Shown: positions 1-6,470 of the stretch, piece by piece | Layout: each line of letters starts with the position of its first letter | Numbering within the stretch: position 1 is the first letter of the stretch | Origin: an uncultured Christensenellaceae bacterium | GTDB lineage: Bacteria; Bacillota; Clostridia; Christensenellales; Christensenellaceae | Reading direction: 5' to 3' | Assembly: GCA_934373295.1 (NCBI GenBank) | Contig: CAKROK010000006.1 | Location: forward strand, 1 to 51,165 | Length of the DNA: 51,165 nucleotides | Made by a program: the position numbers and the translations under genes | The notes under the pieces: model-generated | What the model saw: only the letters and a program-made list of their open reading frames with translations | What the model was told of the DNA's origin: nothing | Databases searched by the model: none

Positions 1-228
1 GTCATGGATGCCGCGGACAGCTGCGCACAGCTTATAACGCTGGACGACGATAAATTTGACGAGCTGTATTTCGCTGTTTCTGAATATTACGGGGATATCG
101 TGGAATATCCTGACGGGATAGTGCTGTCCATAACGGACGAAAATGAGAACGGAATTAAGGAGATTTTTAGCGAACAGGGGATAGAGCTTACGGCAAAGTC
201 GGGTGAGACTGCGGCTGTAGCGCATTAG
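1..228 (+). CDS. C-terminal end of an unknown protein (5' truncated by window edge)
   Basis: The reading frame is open from base 1 and ends at TAG 226-228. The first ATG at base 4 has no visible ribosome binding site, so this is most likely the tail of a longer gene. The visible 75 residues are acidic, with a run rich in Asp and Glu and no membrane segment or recognisable motif. It lies 10 bases upstream of the MarR gene and probably shares its transcript. I do not recognise the family. Confidence 0.5.
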   Translation, partial: VMDAADSCAQLITLDDDKFDELYFAVSEYYGDIVEYPDGIVLSITDENENGIKEIFSEQGIELTAKSGETAAVAH

Positions 229-238
229 AGGTAACAGC

Positions 239-655
239 ATGACAGAACGGAAAATCGGCGAAAAGATAAAGGTGATAGACGGCAGGCTTACCAGCCTCGC
301 GGGCGCGGCGTTTAAAAAATACGGCGTCACGCTCTCACAGACGCGCGTTTTGAAATACATAAACGACTCGGGCGGCGAGGCATTTCAGACGGATGTCGAG
401 CGATATATCGGCTCATCCCATCCCACCATTGTGGGCATTTTATCGCGGCTGGAGCGGGACGGATTTCTCGAAAGCAGATATGAAAAGGACGATAAGCTGA
501 GAAGAAAGGTCGTGATGACTAAGAAGGCGAGGGACATCGGCGAGGGGATATTCGCGGATGTGGAAAAGATCGAAAGCGCGATGACGGCGGGGTTTTCGGT
601 GGATGAAATCGACGAGCTTAAAAGACTTCTCGATAAGATAATAGACAATATTTGA
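239..655 (+). CDS. MarR family winged-helix transcriptional regulator
   Basis: A 138-residue protein of the usual MarR length. A dimerisation helix at the N-terminus is followed by a winged helix-turn-helix at about residues 30-95; the recognition helix region reads SSHPTIVGILSRLERDGF and the wing reads KDDKLRRKVVMT. MarR proteins are dimeric DNA-binding repressors or activators that often respond to small phenolic ligands or oxidants. The ligand cannot be told here. An AGAGGTAAC ribosome binding site sits 7 bases before the ATG. The gene follows the truncated upstream frame closely and is closed by a hairpin at 667-694, so it ends its operon. Confidence 0.9.
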   Translation: MTERKIGEKIKVIDGRLTSLAGAAFKKYGVTLSQTRVLKYINDSGGEAFQTDVERYIGSSHPTIVGILSRLERDGFLESRYEKDDKLRRKVVMTKKARDIGEGIFADVEKIESAMTAGFSVDEIDELKRLLDKIIDNI

Positions 656-666
656 TGAAATAAAAC

Positions 667-700
667 AGGGCTTTTGCGGTAGTGCAAAGGCCCTTTATGA
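667..700 (+). terminator. Hairpin between convergent genes
   Basis: AGGGC-TTTGC (667-677) pairs with GCAAA-GCCCT (684-694), with one bulged base on each side, followed by TTTAT. It lies between the MarR gene (plus) and the convergent membrane protein gene (minus), and may stop transcription from both sides. The T-run is short. Confidence 0.5.
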
Positions 701-706
701 TATGAG

Positions 707-1609
707 CTACAGTGAAATATCGTTTATTATTTCGATGTGCTCGTCGGCTTTTTTGCCTTTTTCCATAAAGCCTATTATCACGGCAGCTATGAGGAAAATG
801 CTCAATAATATACACGCGCATAGTATTATGAATTCCATCAGATAATCCGATGCGGACAGCTCCTTGCTGGTTTCGATGTAAAAATCGGCGCGGTAGCCCT
901 CGACATCATATCTGGAGAGCATTTCGTCATAAAACTTGACGATATCCGGATTCAGCTCGCTTATCGGGTGAATACTTCCTAAAAGATGATACTTTTTTCC
1001 GGAATAGTTAGAGCTTGAGCTTTGTCCATTATTGAGGAATTTTGAAAAATCGGCGGTCGCGGCGTCGATATCGCCGAGGTCGGCGGCGTCAAAATACAGC
1101 GGAGCGACCACGTTTTTATCCCCTTTGGGAAGGAGAACTGCGGCGACGTAGTTTGTCGCACTGTTTTCATCCTCGCCCTCATAGGCAAATGTCTCGATGA
1201 ATGAAAAGACATCGCCCGTCACGTATTGGGAATCCTCGCCGGAATACACATCCGCCGCGTTTTTCTGCGCCTGAATATTGCTTTGCGTATCGACTATCTT
1301 ATAGATGCACACCGCGCAGGTAATGAGCGTGAGCAGCAGGAGGATGAGTAAGGAGATGCGGTTATCCCTTAAAAATGACGTAAACGGGCGCTTTTCATTT
1401 ATACCGGCGAGCTTGCGCTCCTTGTGGTCAGCTATTGCCGGTGCGGCGTATATAAATGTGATGAAGGCGACTATAAAGCATGCCAATCCGGGCGCAAAGT
1501 ATGAATTGATGAGCAAAGTCACTCCGGCAACCCAGAGCAGCGTGCCTATTATTCCCACGATCGTTGCGAGAGGGGAGTTTTTAAAGATTTTAATGCTGTA
1601 GGGAATCAT
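707..1609 (-). CDS. Membrane protein of unknown function with a large non-membrane domain
   Basis: A 300-residue protein. Hydrophobic segments appear near residues 13-32, 38-58, 87-106 and 258-282, giving about four membrane helices. A polar domain of roughly 150 residues lies between helices three and four, probably outside the cell, and is rich in Asp, Ser and Tyr with no recognisable motif. The start ATG at 1609 has an AGGAG ribosome binding site 7 bases upstream. It is transcribed in the same direction as minCDE but lies downstream of minE by about 60 bases, so it might be cotranscribed. No family recognised. Confidence 0.65.
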   Translation of the reverse strand: MIPYSIKIFKNSPLATIVGIIGTLLWVAGVTLLINSYFAPGLACFIVAFITFIYAAPAIADHKERKLAGINEKRPFTSFLRDNRISLLILLLLTLITCAVCIYKIVDTQSNIQAQKNAADVYSGEDSQYVTGDVFSFIETFAYEGEDENSATNYVAAVLLPKGDKNVVAPLYFDAADLGDIDAATADFSKFLNNGQSSSSNYSGKKYHLLGSIHPISELNPDIVKFYDEMLSRYDVEGYRADFYIETSKELSASDYLMEFIILCACILLSIFLIAAVIIGFMEKGKKADEHIEIINDISL

Positions 1610-1671
1610 AAATTATACTCCTGATTATAAATAATAAAAAAGCCGCGCTTTTTTATGCACGGCAAAAAACA

Positions 1672-1956
1672 TCACTTTTTGTTTATGTTCTTAAACCCCT
1701 TTATGGGGATGTTTGCGATGAGCTCGGTGGAGGAATCCTCGTTGGAGCTGCCGACGTTCTGGAACGAGATATTGACGTTATCATCCACGGTGACGTATTT
1801 TGATATGACGTCGAGGATCTCGCTCTGCATCTGCTCGATGACGGCGCTCACTCGCTTATCGCTGTTATTTCCGCGGTCTATCGCAAGGAGGACCTGAAGC
1901 CTGTCCTTTGCGGCGTCCTTGCTGCTTCTCTTTTTACGGGTGCTGAATAATCCCAT
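1672..1956 (-). CDS. minE: Cell division topological specificity factor MinE
   Basis: A 94-residue protein, normal MinE length. An N-terminal basic amphipathic segment (GLFSTRKKRSSKDAAKDRL) precedes the MinD-activating stretch RLQVLLAIDRG, and the C-terminal part forms the dimerisation domain that gives topological specificity. MinE stimulates the ATPase of membrane-bound MinD and drives the oscillation or polar focusing that keeps the division ring at mid-cell. It is the third gene of minC-minD-minE, 14 bases after minD, with a GGAGG site 7 bases before its ATG. MinE with MinCD, rather than DivIVA/MinJ alone, is common in Clostridia. Confidence 0.95.
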   Translation of the reverse strand: MGLFSTRKKRSSKDAAKDRLQVLLAIDRGNNSDKRVSAVIEQMQSEILDVISKYVTVDDNVNISFQNVGSSNEDSSTELIANIPIKGFKNINKK

Positions 1957-1970
1957 GCCGACGCCTCCTA

Positions 1971-2768
1971 TTATTTCTTCTTGGAGAACAGGTTTTTGAG
2001 CGAGTCAAAAAAGCCGGTCGGCGCCATGAAATCGTGAATCGGGATATCCTCGCCCATTATCCTCTTGACGACGCGCGCATATGCCGCGCCGGCGTCCGAG
2101 GTCGTGTCGCTGACTGCGGGCTCGCCTAAGTTGGAGGAACGCAGTATGCGCTCATCCTCGGGGATAACGCCTATAAGCTCAACGCCCAATATGTCGATGG
2201 TATCGTCTATTGAAAGCATATCGCCCTTTTGGACGAGGTCGGGGCGAAGCCTGTTTATGAGCAGCTTTACGTCGTCGATGTTGTTCGCGCCTAAAAGGCC
2301 GATTATCCTATCCGCGTCTCTTACGGAGGACACCTCGGGGATGGCCACGACGACGGCGCTCTTTGCGCCTGCGACGGCGTTCATAAAGCCCTGCTCGATG
2401 CCCGCGGGGCAGTCTATAATGACGTAGTCGAATTCCTCCTCAAGCTGAGCGATTATGGTCTTCATCTGCTCGGGGTTGACCGCCATTTTGTTGCGGCTCT
2501 GCGCTGCGGGGAGGAGGTATAGTCCGTCATAGCGCTTGTCCTTTATGAGCGCCTGCTTTAAGCGGCAGGAGCCCTCCGCGACGTCCACTAAGTCAAAGAC
2601 TATTCTGTTTTCAAGACCGAGCACTACGTCGAGGTTTCTGAGGCCGATGTCCGTATCCACGAGGACAACGGATTTGCCCGAGAGCGCAAGACCTGCGCCT
2701 ATGTTAGCGGTGGTGGTCGTCTTGCCGACGCCGCCCTTACCGGATGTGACTACGATAACGTTGTTCAT
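1971..2768 (-). CDS. minD: Septum site-determining ATPase MinD
   Basis: A 265-residue ParA/MinD ATPase. The deviant Walker A motif GKGGVGKT is at residues 10-17, with the signature lysine at its start (Lys11) that completes the partner active site in the dimer. The last 15 residues (GFFDSLKNLFSKKK) form the amphipathic membrane-targeting helix typical of MinD. ATP-bound MinD dimers bind the membrane and recruit MinC, and MinE releases them. It lies 16 bases after minC with a GGAGG site upstream of its ATG. Confidence 0.97.
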   Translation of the reverse strand: MNNVIVVTSGKGGVGKTTTTANIGAGLALSGKSVVLVDTDIGLRNLDVVLGLENRIVFDLVDVAEGSCRLKQALIKDKRYDGLYLLPAAQSRNKMAVNPEQMKTIIAQLEEEFDYVIIDCPAGIEQGFMNAVAGAKSAVVVAIPEVSSVRDADRIIGLLGANNIDDVKLLINRLRPDLVQKGDMLSIDDTIDILGVELIGVIPEDERILRSSNLGEPAVSDTTSDAGAAYARVVKRIMGEDIPIHDFMAPTGFFDSLKNLFSKKK

Positions 2769-2784
2769 ATATGATATTCCTCCA

Positions 2785-3492
2785 TTAGTTTAAAGCGGTT
2801 ATTACTATTCTATCGTCTATGAGCTTCGCGAGCTCGGGATAATCGACCTGTCTTTTCGCGGGGAGAACGGCTATCTTTCCGGCGATCCTGATCTGATTCG
2901 CCTGGAGGGAGTTTGTTATCACAACAACATCCGTGCGCCCCTTTGCGCCCGCGTGCACTAGCCCCCTCAAGCGGCCGAATATCGCGACGCTGCCGCCCGC
3001 GATGATCTCCGCGCCCGCGTTTACGTCGCCTATCACGACCACGTCGCCCTCACATTCTATCCTCATGCCGTTTCGCACGGTCTGGTTCACGAAAATGCTC
3101 TTTGCGTCGAAGTAGTTCGTGCTGATAAGAGACACGTCGTCCGCATCGCCGGTCGATTTATCGGCGGATGTATTTTCTGCCTGATTTTCCGTATTATCGG
3201 GTTTTTCCTGTTTTTTCTCAGCCTGCTGAACGCTGGGGGGGACGTCGTCATCCACGAAGTACGTCTCCATGAGGTCGAAATCCATCAGCAGCATGTTTTT
3301 AAGCTCGCGCTTTTGTGCATCGGAAAACAGCTTTCCGTATATCATCACGGCCTGACCGAGCTGTGAATAAAAGCTCTTGTTGACGGAGAGCTTTTCGATT
3401 ATGGCGGTGCGCAGCTCGCTGTATGAGCAGCGGTCGTTCAGCCAAAGCTCGAGCATCCTGCCGTTGCTCTTTATCTTAACCTTTTCTGTCAA
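2785..3492 (-). CDS. minC: Septum site-determining protein MinC
   Basis: A 235-residue division inhibitor. The N-terminal FtsZ-binding domain occupies about residues 1-100, then comes an acidic linker (about 105-135), then the beta-helical C-terminal domain with the family signature GGSVAIFGRLRGLVHAGAKG near residues 185-205. MinC blocks FtsZ assembly away from mid-cell and is placed there by MinD. The start is TTG at 3490-3492, preceded by GAGGT at a spacing of 8. It is the first gene of the min operon; a TATAAT-like -10 lies a few bases upstream on the minus strand. Confidence 0.93.
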   Translation of the reverse strand: MTEKVKIKSNGRMLELWLNDRCSYSELRTAIIEKLSVNKSFYSQLGQAVMIYGKLFSDAQKRELKNMLLMDFDLMETYFVDDDVPPSVQQAEKKQEKPDNTENQAENTSADKSTGDADDVSLISTNYFDAKSIFVNQTVRNGMRIECEGDVVVIGDVNAGAEIIAGGSVAIFGRLRGLVHAGAKGRTDVVVITNSLQANQIRIAGKIAVLPAKRQVDYPELAKLIDDRIVITALN

Positions 3493-3564
3493 TTCAAAAT
3501 ACCTCTATTATAATCAAAAATAATATACAAAAAAATTTACCTTTTCATTTTAAACTATAAACGG

Positions 3565-3606
3565 TCAAACTTCAACTACTTTAATCGGTATAATTTGAAC
3601 GTTTGA
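3565..3606. promoter_or_regulatory. Dyad flanking a TATAAT box between minC and the rodA-type gene
   Basis: TCAAACTTCAA (3565-3575) is the near reverse complement of TTGAACGTTTGA (3595-3606), with one base missing from the left arm. A perfect TATAAT (3589-3594) lies inside, directed toward the SEDS gene at 3677. The arrangement looks like an operator over a -10 box. No good -35 was found at the right distance. The regulator is unknown. Confidence 0.35.
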
Positions 3607-3676
3607 TTAATTTTGTGCTGTTTGCATTGAAAGACGGGCGGTAAAAGTGTATACTGAAAGTCGGAAAGGAGCACGT

Positions 3677-4852
3677 ATGAGAAAAAACAACTTTTCAAAG
3701 CAAATTTTTAAGCAGATAGACTGGATATTGCTGGGGATGGTGGTCGTAATACTCGTCGTCGGCGTGCTTTGCGTGCTTAGCACGGTGAACGCGGGCTACA
3801 ATCCCGATGAGCTGACGTTTTGGGAATACGTCGATACGCTAAATCTGTCCGCAGCGAGCCTTCAATTCGTGTTTTTCGCCGTGGGGCTTATCGCGCTGGT
3901 TCTGCTTTTGTTTGTGGATTACAACAATTTAAGAGAATACACGGATATAATATATTGGCTGACCGTGGCGCTGCTCGTCGCGGTAAAGTTCTTTGGCTCG
4001 GAGGTCAACGGAACGGCGGGCTGGTTTAAGATAGGCTCGAGGGGCTTTCAGCCGGCGGAGTTCGGCAAGGTCTTTATGATAATCGTATTGGCGAAGGAGT
4101 TCGCGAAGAGGACGGAGGGCAAAAAGGACGGAATACAGACGTTTAAAGAGCTTTTTCCCATGCTTTGGAGGTTCGCCATTGCCTTTGCGCTTATAGTCTG
4201 GCAGCCGGATTTCGGCACGGCTATGGTATACGCGGCGATTTTTATAGGGATGATGTTCGTCGCAAAGACCAGCTTTAAGCTGATAGGCATAATGCTGGGA
4301 GTGGTTGCGGTGGCGTCGCCGGGGGTGTATTTCCTACTGGCGGACTATCAGAAAAAGCGCCTTTTGACGTTCATAAACCCCGCGCTTGACCCGGACGCGG
4401 CGCTTCAGGTGACGCGCGCCAAGGAGGTCGCGGCGTCGGGCGGCATGACGGGAAAGGGATTGTTTTCCGATAAGCTGCTCACGCAGGGGACGGGATATCT
4501 GCCCTTTGCGGACACGGATTTCATATTCGCCTCCACGACCGAGGCGCTGGGGTATATCGGCGCGGCGCTGGTCGTGCTGCTGTATCTTGCCTTTATAATG
4601 AGGATGTTCATGCTCGCCTCCCGCGCGAAGGACGACTTTGGGTCGTATATCATCGTGGGTGTCGCCTGCATGTTCCTCTTTCACATAATCGAAAACATAG
4701 GGATGAACATAGGGATGCTGCCCGTCACGGGAATCCCGCTGCCCTTTTTCAGCTATGGCGGCTCAAACATGCTTTCGTGCATGATCGCGCTGTCGCTCGT
4801 GCTGAACGTGAACCTGCGGAGGTTGAAATATACGTCGCTGCAAGGATCTTAG
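3677..4852 (+). CDS. rodA: SEDS family peptidoglycan glycosyltransferase (RodA/FtsW/SpoVE), probably RodA
   Basis: A 391-residue polytopic membrane protein with about ten hydrophobic helices. It carries the family signatures WQPDFGTA (with the catalytic-type Asp), GTGYLPFADTDFIFA and GIPLPFFSYGGSNM. SEDS proteins polymerise lipid II into glycan strands with a class B penicillin-binding protein. The position beside minCDE and the short loop pattern favour RodA, the elongation enzyme, but FtsW or SpoVE cannot be excluded by reading. The frame extends upstream to a GTG at 3647; ATG 3677 is preferred because AAAGGAG lies 5 bases before it. Confidence 0.88.
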   Translation: MRKNNFSKQIFKQIDWILLGMVVVILVVGVLCVLSTVNAGYNPDELTFWEYVDTLNLSAASLQFVFFAVGLIALVLLLFVDYNNLREYTDIIYWLTVALLVAVKFFGSEVNGTAGWFKIGSRGFQPAEFGKVFMIIVLAKEFAKRTEGKKDGIQTFKELFPMLWRFAIAFALIVWQPDFGTAMVYAAIFIGMMFVAKTSFKLIGIMLGVVAVASPGVYFLLADYQKKRLLTFINPALDPDAALQVTRAKEVAASGGMTGKGLFSDKLLTQGTGYLPFADTDFIFASTTEALGYIGAALVVLLYLAFIMRMFMLASRAKDDFGSYIIVGVACMFLFHIIENIGMNIGMLPVTGIPLPFFSYGGSNMLSCMIALSLVLNVNLRRLKYTSLQGS

Positions 4853-4902
4853 AGATGGCGGTTTAATACGAAATGAATGTGCTCCGAAGATAAAATGAGC
4901 TA

Positions 4903-5050
4903 TGCCGACGAGGCGCGGCGCAGGTTTAAAAGCGACCCAAAAGGGTCGCTTTTAAACTAAGCCCGCCCCAGCCCCGCCCCCACGGGGGCTGGGACGGATG
5001 AAAGCTGCGCCGCGCGCGAACGTGTGAGTTGAAGCTTTTTGGCGTCAGCG
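4903..5050. repeat. Compound hairpin repeat, copy 1 (two inner hairpins)
   Basis: The left end is GCCGACGAGGCGCGGCGCAG. The right end is CTGCGCCGCGCGCGAACG, then GAGTTGAAGC, then TTTTTGGCGTCAGCG. Outer arms GCGCGGCGCAG (4913-4923) and CTGCGCCGCGC (5005-5015) pair perfectly. Inside are a 15-bp perfect hairpin (4924-4938 with 4943-4957, loop AAAA) and a 9-bp hairpin CCCAGCCCC/GGGGCTGGG (4967-4975 with 4985-4993). The ends, but not the interior, recur at 43954-44118. Confidence 0.85.
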
Positions 5051-5095
5051 CACAAACACAACAGCTCAAAACCCATACTATTCGCACAAACTAAA

Positions 5096-5143
5096 GCATA
5101 CGGTCTGTAAAATTATCGTGCAGCATAATTTTAAGACCGTCAC
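5096..5143. repeat. GGTCTGTAAAAT hairpin, copy 1
   Basis: GGTCTGTAAAATTAT pairs with ATAATTTTAAGACC, followed by GTCAC. The outer stem and the trailing GTCAC are shared with the copy at 5244-5285, but the inner stem and loop differ (TAT-cgtgcagc-ATA here). There is no T-run after it, so it is not a normal terminator. Confidence 0.75.
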
Positions 5144-5243
5144 AAGCTGCACAAAAGAAAAGACAATAACAGCTTATCGAAGTTATGCCAACTCACCTAC
5201 AATCGAGTGGGAATCACAAACAAAACTATTTACACTAAGTAAT

Positions 5244-5285
5244 GTATGCGGTCTGTAAAATCGCTTGCGATTTTAAGACCGTCAC
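5244..5285. repeat. GGTCTGTAAAAT hairpin, copy 2
   Basis: The second copy of the hairpin at 5096-5143. The outer stem GGTCTGTAAAAT/ATTTTAAGACC and the trailing GTCAC are identical. The inner stem is CGC-tt-GCG in place of TAT-N8-ATA, so the inner arms changed together and pairing was kept. Confidence 0.75.
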
Positions 5286-5495
5286 CGTCGAGAAACAAAG
5301 TATAATCAACAACTAAATTAAGCACTTATGCTGACATATCAACCTGAACGAATTAGCGGAGAATGATGAGGAGGTCGCAGACCTCCTTATGGGAAAGTTA
5401 AGAAAACCACGGTTTTCAGAAAAAATACAGAGTAGAGAGTTGAATCTAAATAATGTCTTTAAAAACTTGCTATTGACTTGAACAATTTTTTTATA

Positions 5496-5522
5496 CGGAG
5501 CTTTGCGTAAGCAAAGCAACCT
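5496..5522. repeat. GGAGCTTTGC hairpin, copy 1
   Basis: GGAGCTTTGC-gtaa-GCAAAGCAACCT; the stem is GCTTTGC/GCAAAGC. A near-identical copy, with a GGA loop, sits at 44146-44170. In both places it ends a stretch that begins with the compound hairpin repeat. Confidence 0.7.
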
Positions 5523-5578
5523 AATTACTCAATTTGCGTGTATATTTGCTCTTTTAATTTATAGAATGCAATAAAATC

Positions 5579-5599
5579 GCCGCCATGAGCGGCTTTTTT
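5579..5599 (+). terminator. Intrinsic terminator before spoIIR
   Basis: GCCGC (5579-5583), loop CATGA, GCGGC (5589-5593), then six T. It would stop transcription coming from the rodA-type gene and the repeat region, and so isolate spoIIR on its own promoter. Confidence 0.65.
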
Positions 5600-5612
5600 A
5601 TTTGCGTAAACG

Positions 5613-5642
5613 GTATATTTATCGTGCCTATAGTCAATAATG
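5613..5642 (+). promoter_or_regulatory. Candidate sigma F/G type promoter for spoIIR
   Basis: GTATA (5613-5617), a 15-base spacer and GTCAATAATG (5633-5642) match the sigma F/G consensus (GYWTA, N15, GGNNANAHTR) with a single mismatch. In Bacillus subtilis spoIIR is transcribed by sigma F in the forespore, so position and gene agree. The match was found by eye. Confidence 0.5.
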
Positions 5643-5677
5643 ACTGCATAAAGATATATCATTAAAAGAGGACGAAT

Positions 5678-6226
5678 ATGAAAAAAGCGATTTGTATAGT
5701 GATTTTAGCGGCTGTTGTATTGACGCTCGCCGCGGGATGTGCGCAAAGTGAGGAGCCGTTTCGCCTGCATATAATAGCGAACAGCGACAGCGCGCGCGAC
5801 CAGGAGGTCAAGCTCAAGGTGCGTGACAGCGTGCTCGAGCTGACGAGCGATGATCTCAAAATATGCACGAGCGAGAAAGAGGCGGAAAAGTACGTGAGCG
5901 CTCATGTCGACAATATCATAAAGTGCGCGAACGGGGTCTTGCGGGAAAACGGCATGGACTACACCGCCCGCGCTGAGGTGGGCGTTTTCGAGTTTCCGGA
6001 CAGGGTTTACGGAAACGTGACCTATCCCGCAGGCGATTACTACGCGCTGCGCCTGATTTTAGGAGAGGGCGAGGGACAAAACTGGTGGTGCGTGATGTTC
6101 CCGCCGCTTTGCATAGTGAATGTGGAGAAGGAGCCGGAAAATGTCGAATACCGCTCGCTGCTGCTGGATTTTCTTTCGAGAACATTCTCGTTTGACGAGT
6201 TTGGGTCGATGACGATGGATAAATAA
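5678..6226 (+). CDS. spoIIR: Stage II sporulation protein R
   Basis: A 182-residue secreted protein. Residues 1-21 form a signal sequence ending LTLAAGC, which could even be a lipobox. The mature part has the SpoIIR signatures FRLHIIANSDSARDQEVKLKVRD (about 29-51) and GQNWWCVMFPPLCIVN (about 135-150). Made in the forespore under sigma F and exported to the intermembrane space, SpoIIR triggers SpoIIGA to process pro-sigma E in the mother cell. It is a single-gene unit between a terminator and the rho promoter. Its presence argues that the organism sporulates or recently did. Confidence 0.95.
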   Translation: MKKAICIVILAAVVLTLAAGCAQSEEPFRLHIIANSDSARDQEVKLKVRDSVLELTSDDLKICTSEKEAEKYVSAHVDNIIKCANGVLRENGMDYTARAEVGVFEFPDRVYGNVTYPAGDYYALRLILGEGEGQNWWCVMFPPLCIVNVEKEPENVEYRSLLLDFLSRTFSFDEFGSMTMDK

Positions 6227-6316
6227 TTTTCCAAAAGAGAGAGGCATGGTGAAAAATGACGAAAAACCGTGCCTATTTTGCGATTTAAAAAACTGCGGAT
6301 ATTTTTAAAAAATTCG

Positions 6317-6346
6317 TTGACATGCGATAAAACGCTGTGCTATCAT
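6317..6346 (+). promoter_or_regulatory. Sigma A promoter for rho
   Basis: TTGACA (6317-6322), an 18-base spacer, TATCAT (6341-6346). It predicts a 5' leader of roughly 118 bases before the rho ATG at 6471. Long leaders are usual for rho, which is autoregulated by premature termination in many bacteria; nothing in this leader was recognised as a specific site. Confidence 0.55.
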
Positions 6347-6470
6347 ATTTACACAAGATAAGGTCAATCGATCAACTTTCCATTATACATAATATTTTAA
6401 AAGACACTTTATTATTGTTTTATGAGGACATCTTTATTATTTATACAAAAATTTCGAAAGGAAAAATGAA

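Larger units (their letters stand above)
4853..5677. other. Gene-free stretch filled with hairpin repeats
   Basis: No convincing coding region lies in these 825 bases. From left to right they hold the 148-base compound hairpin element, two related GGTCTGTAAAAT hairpins, two simple hairpins (5369-5387 and 5402-5417, stems GGAGGTC/GACCTCC and GAAAACC/GGTTTTC), the GGAGCTTTGC hairpin, an intrinsic terminator and a candidate sigma F promoter for spoIIR. The terminator at 5579 is about 730 bases after the rodA-type gene, so much of this may be transcribed. Confidence 0.7.
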
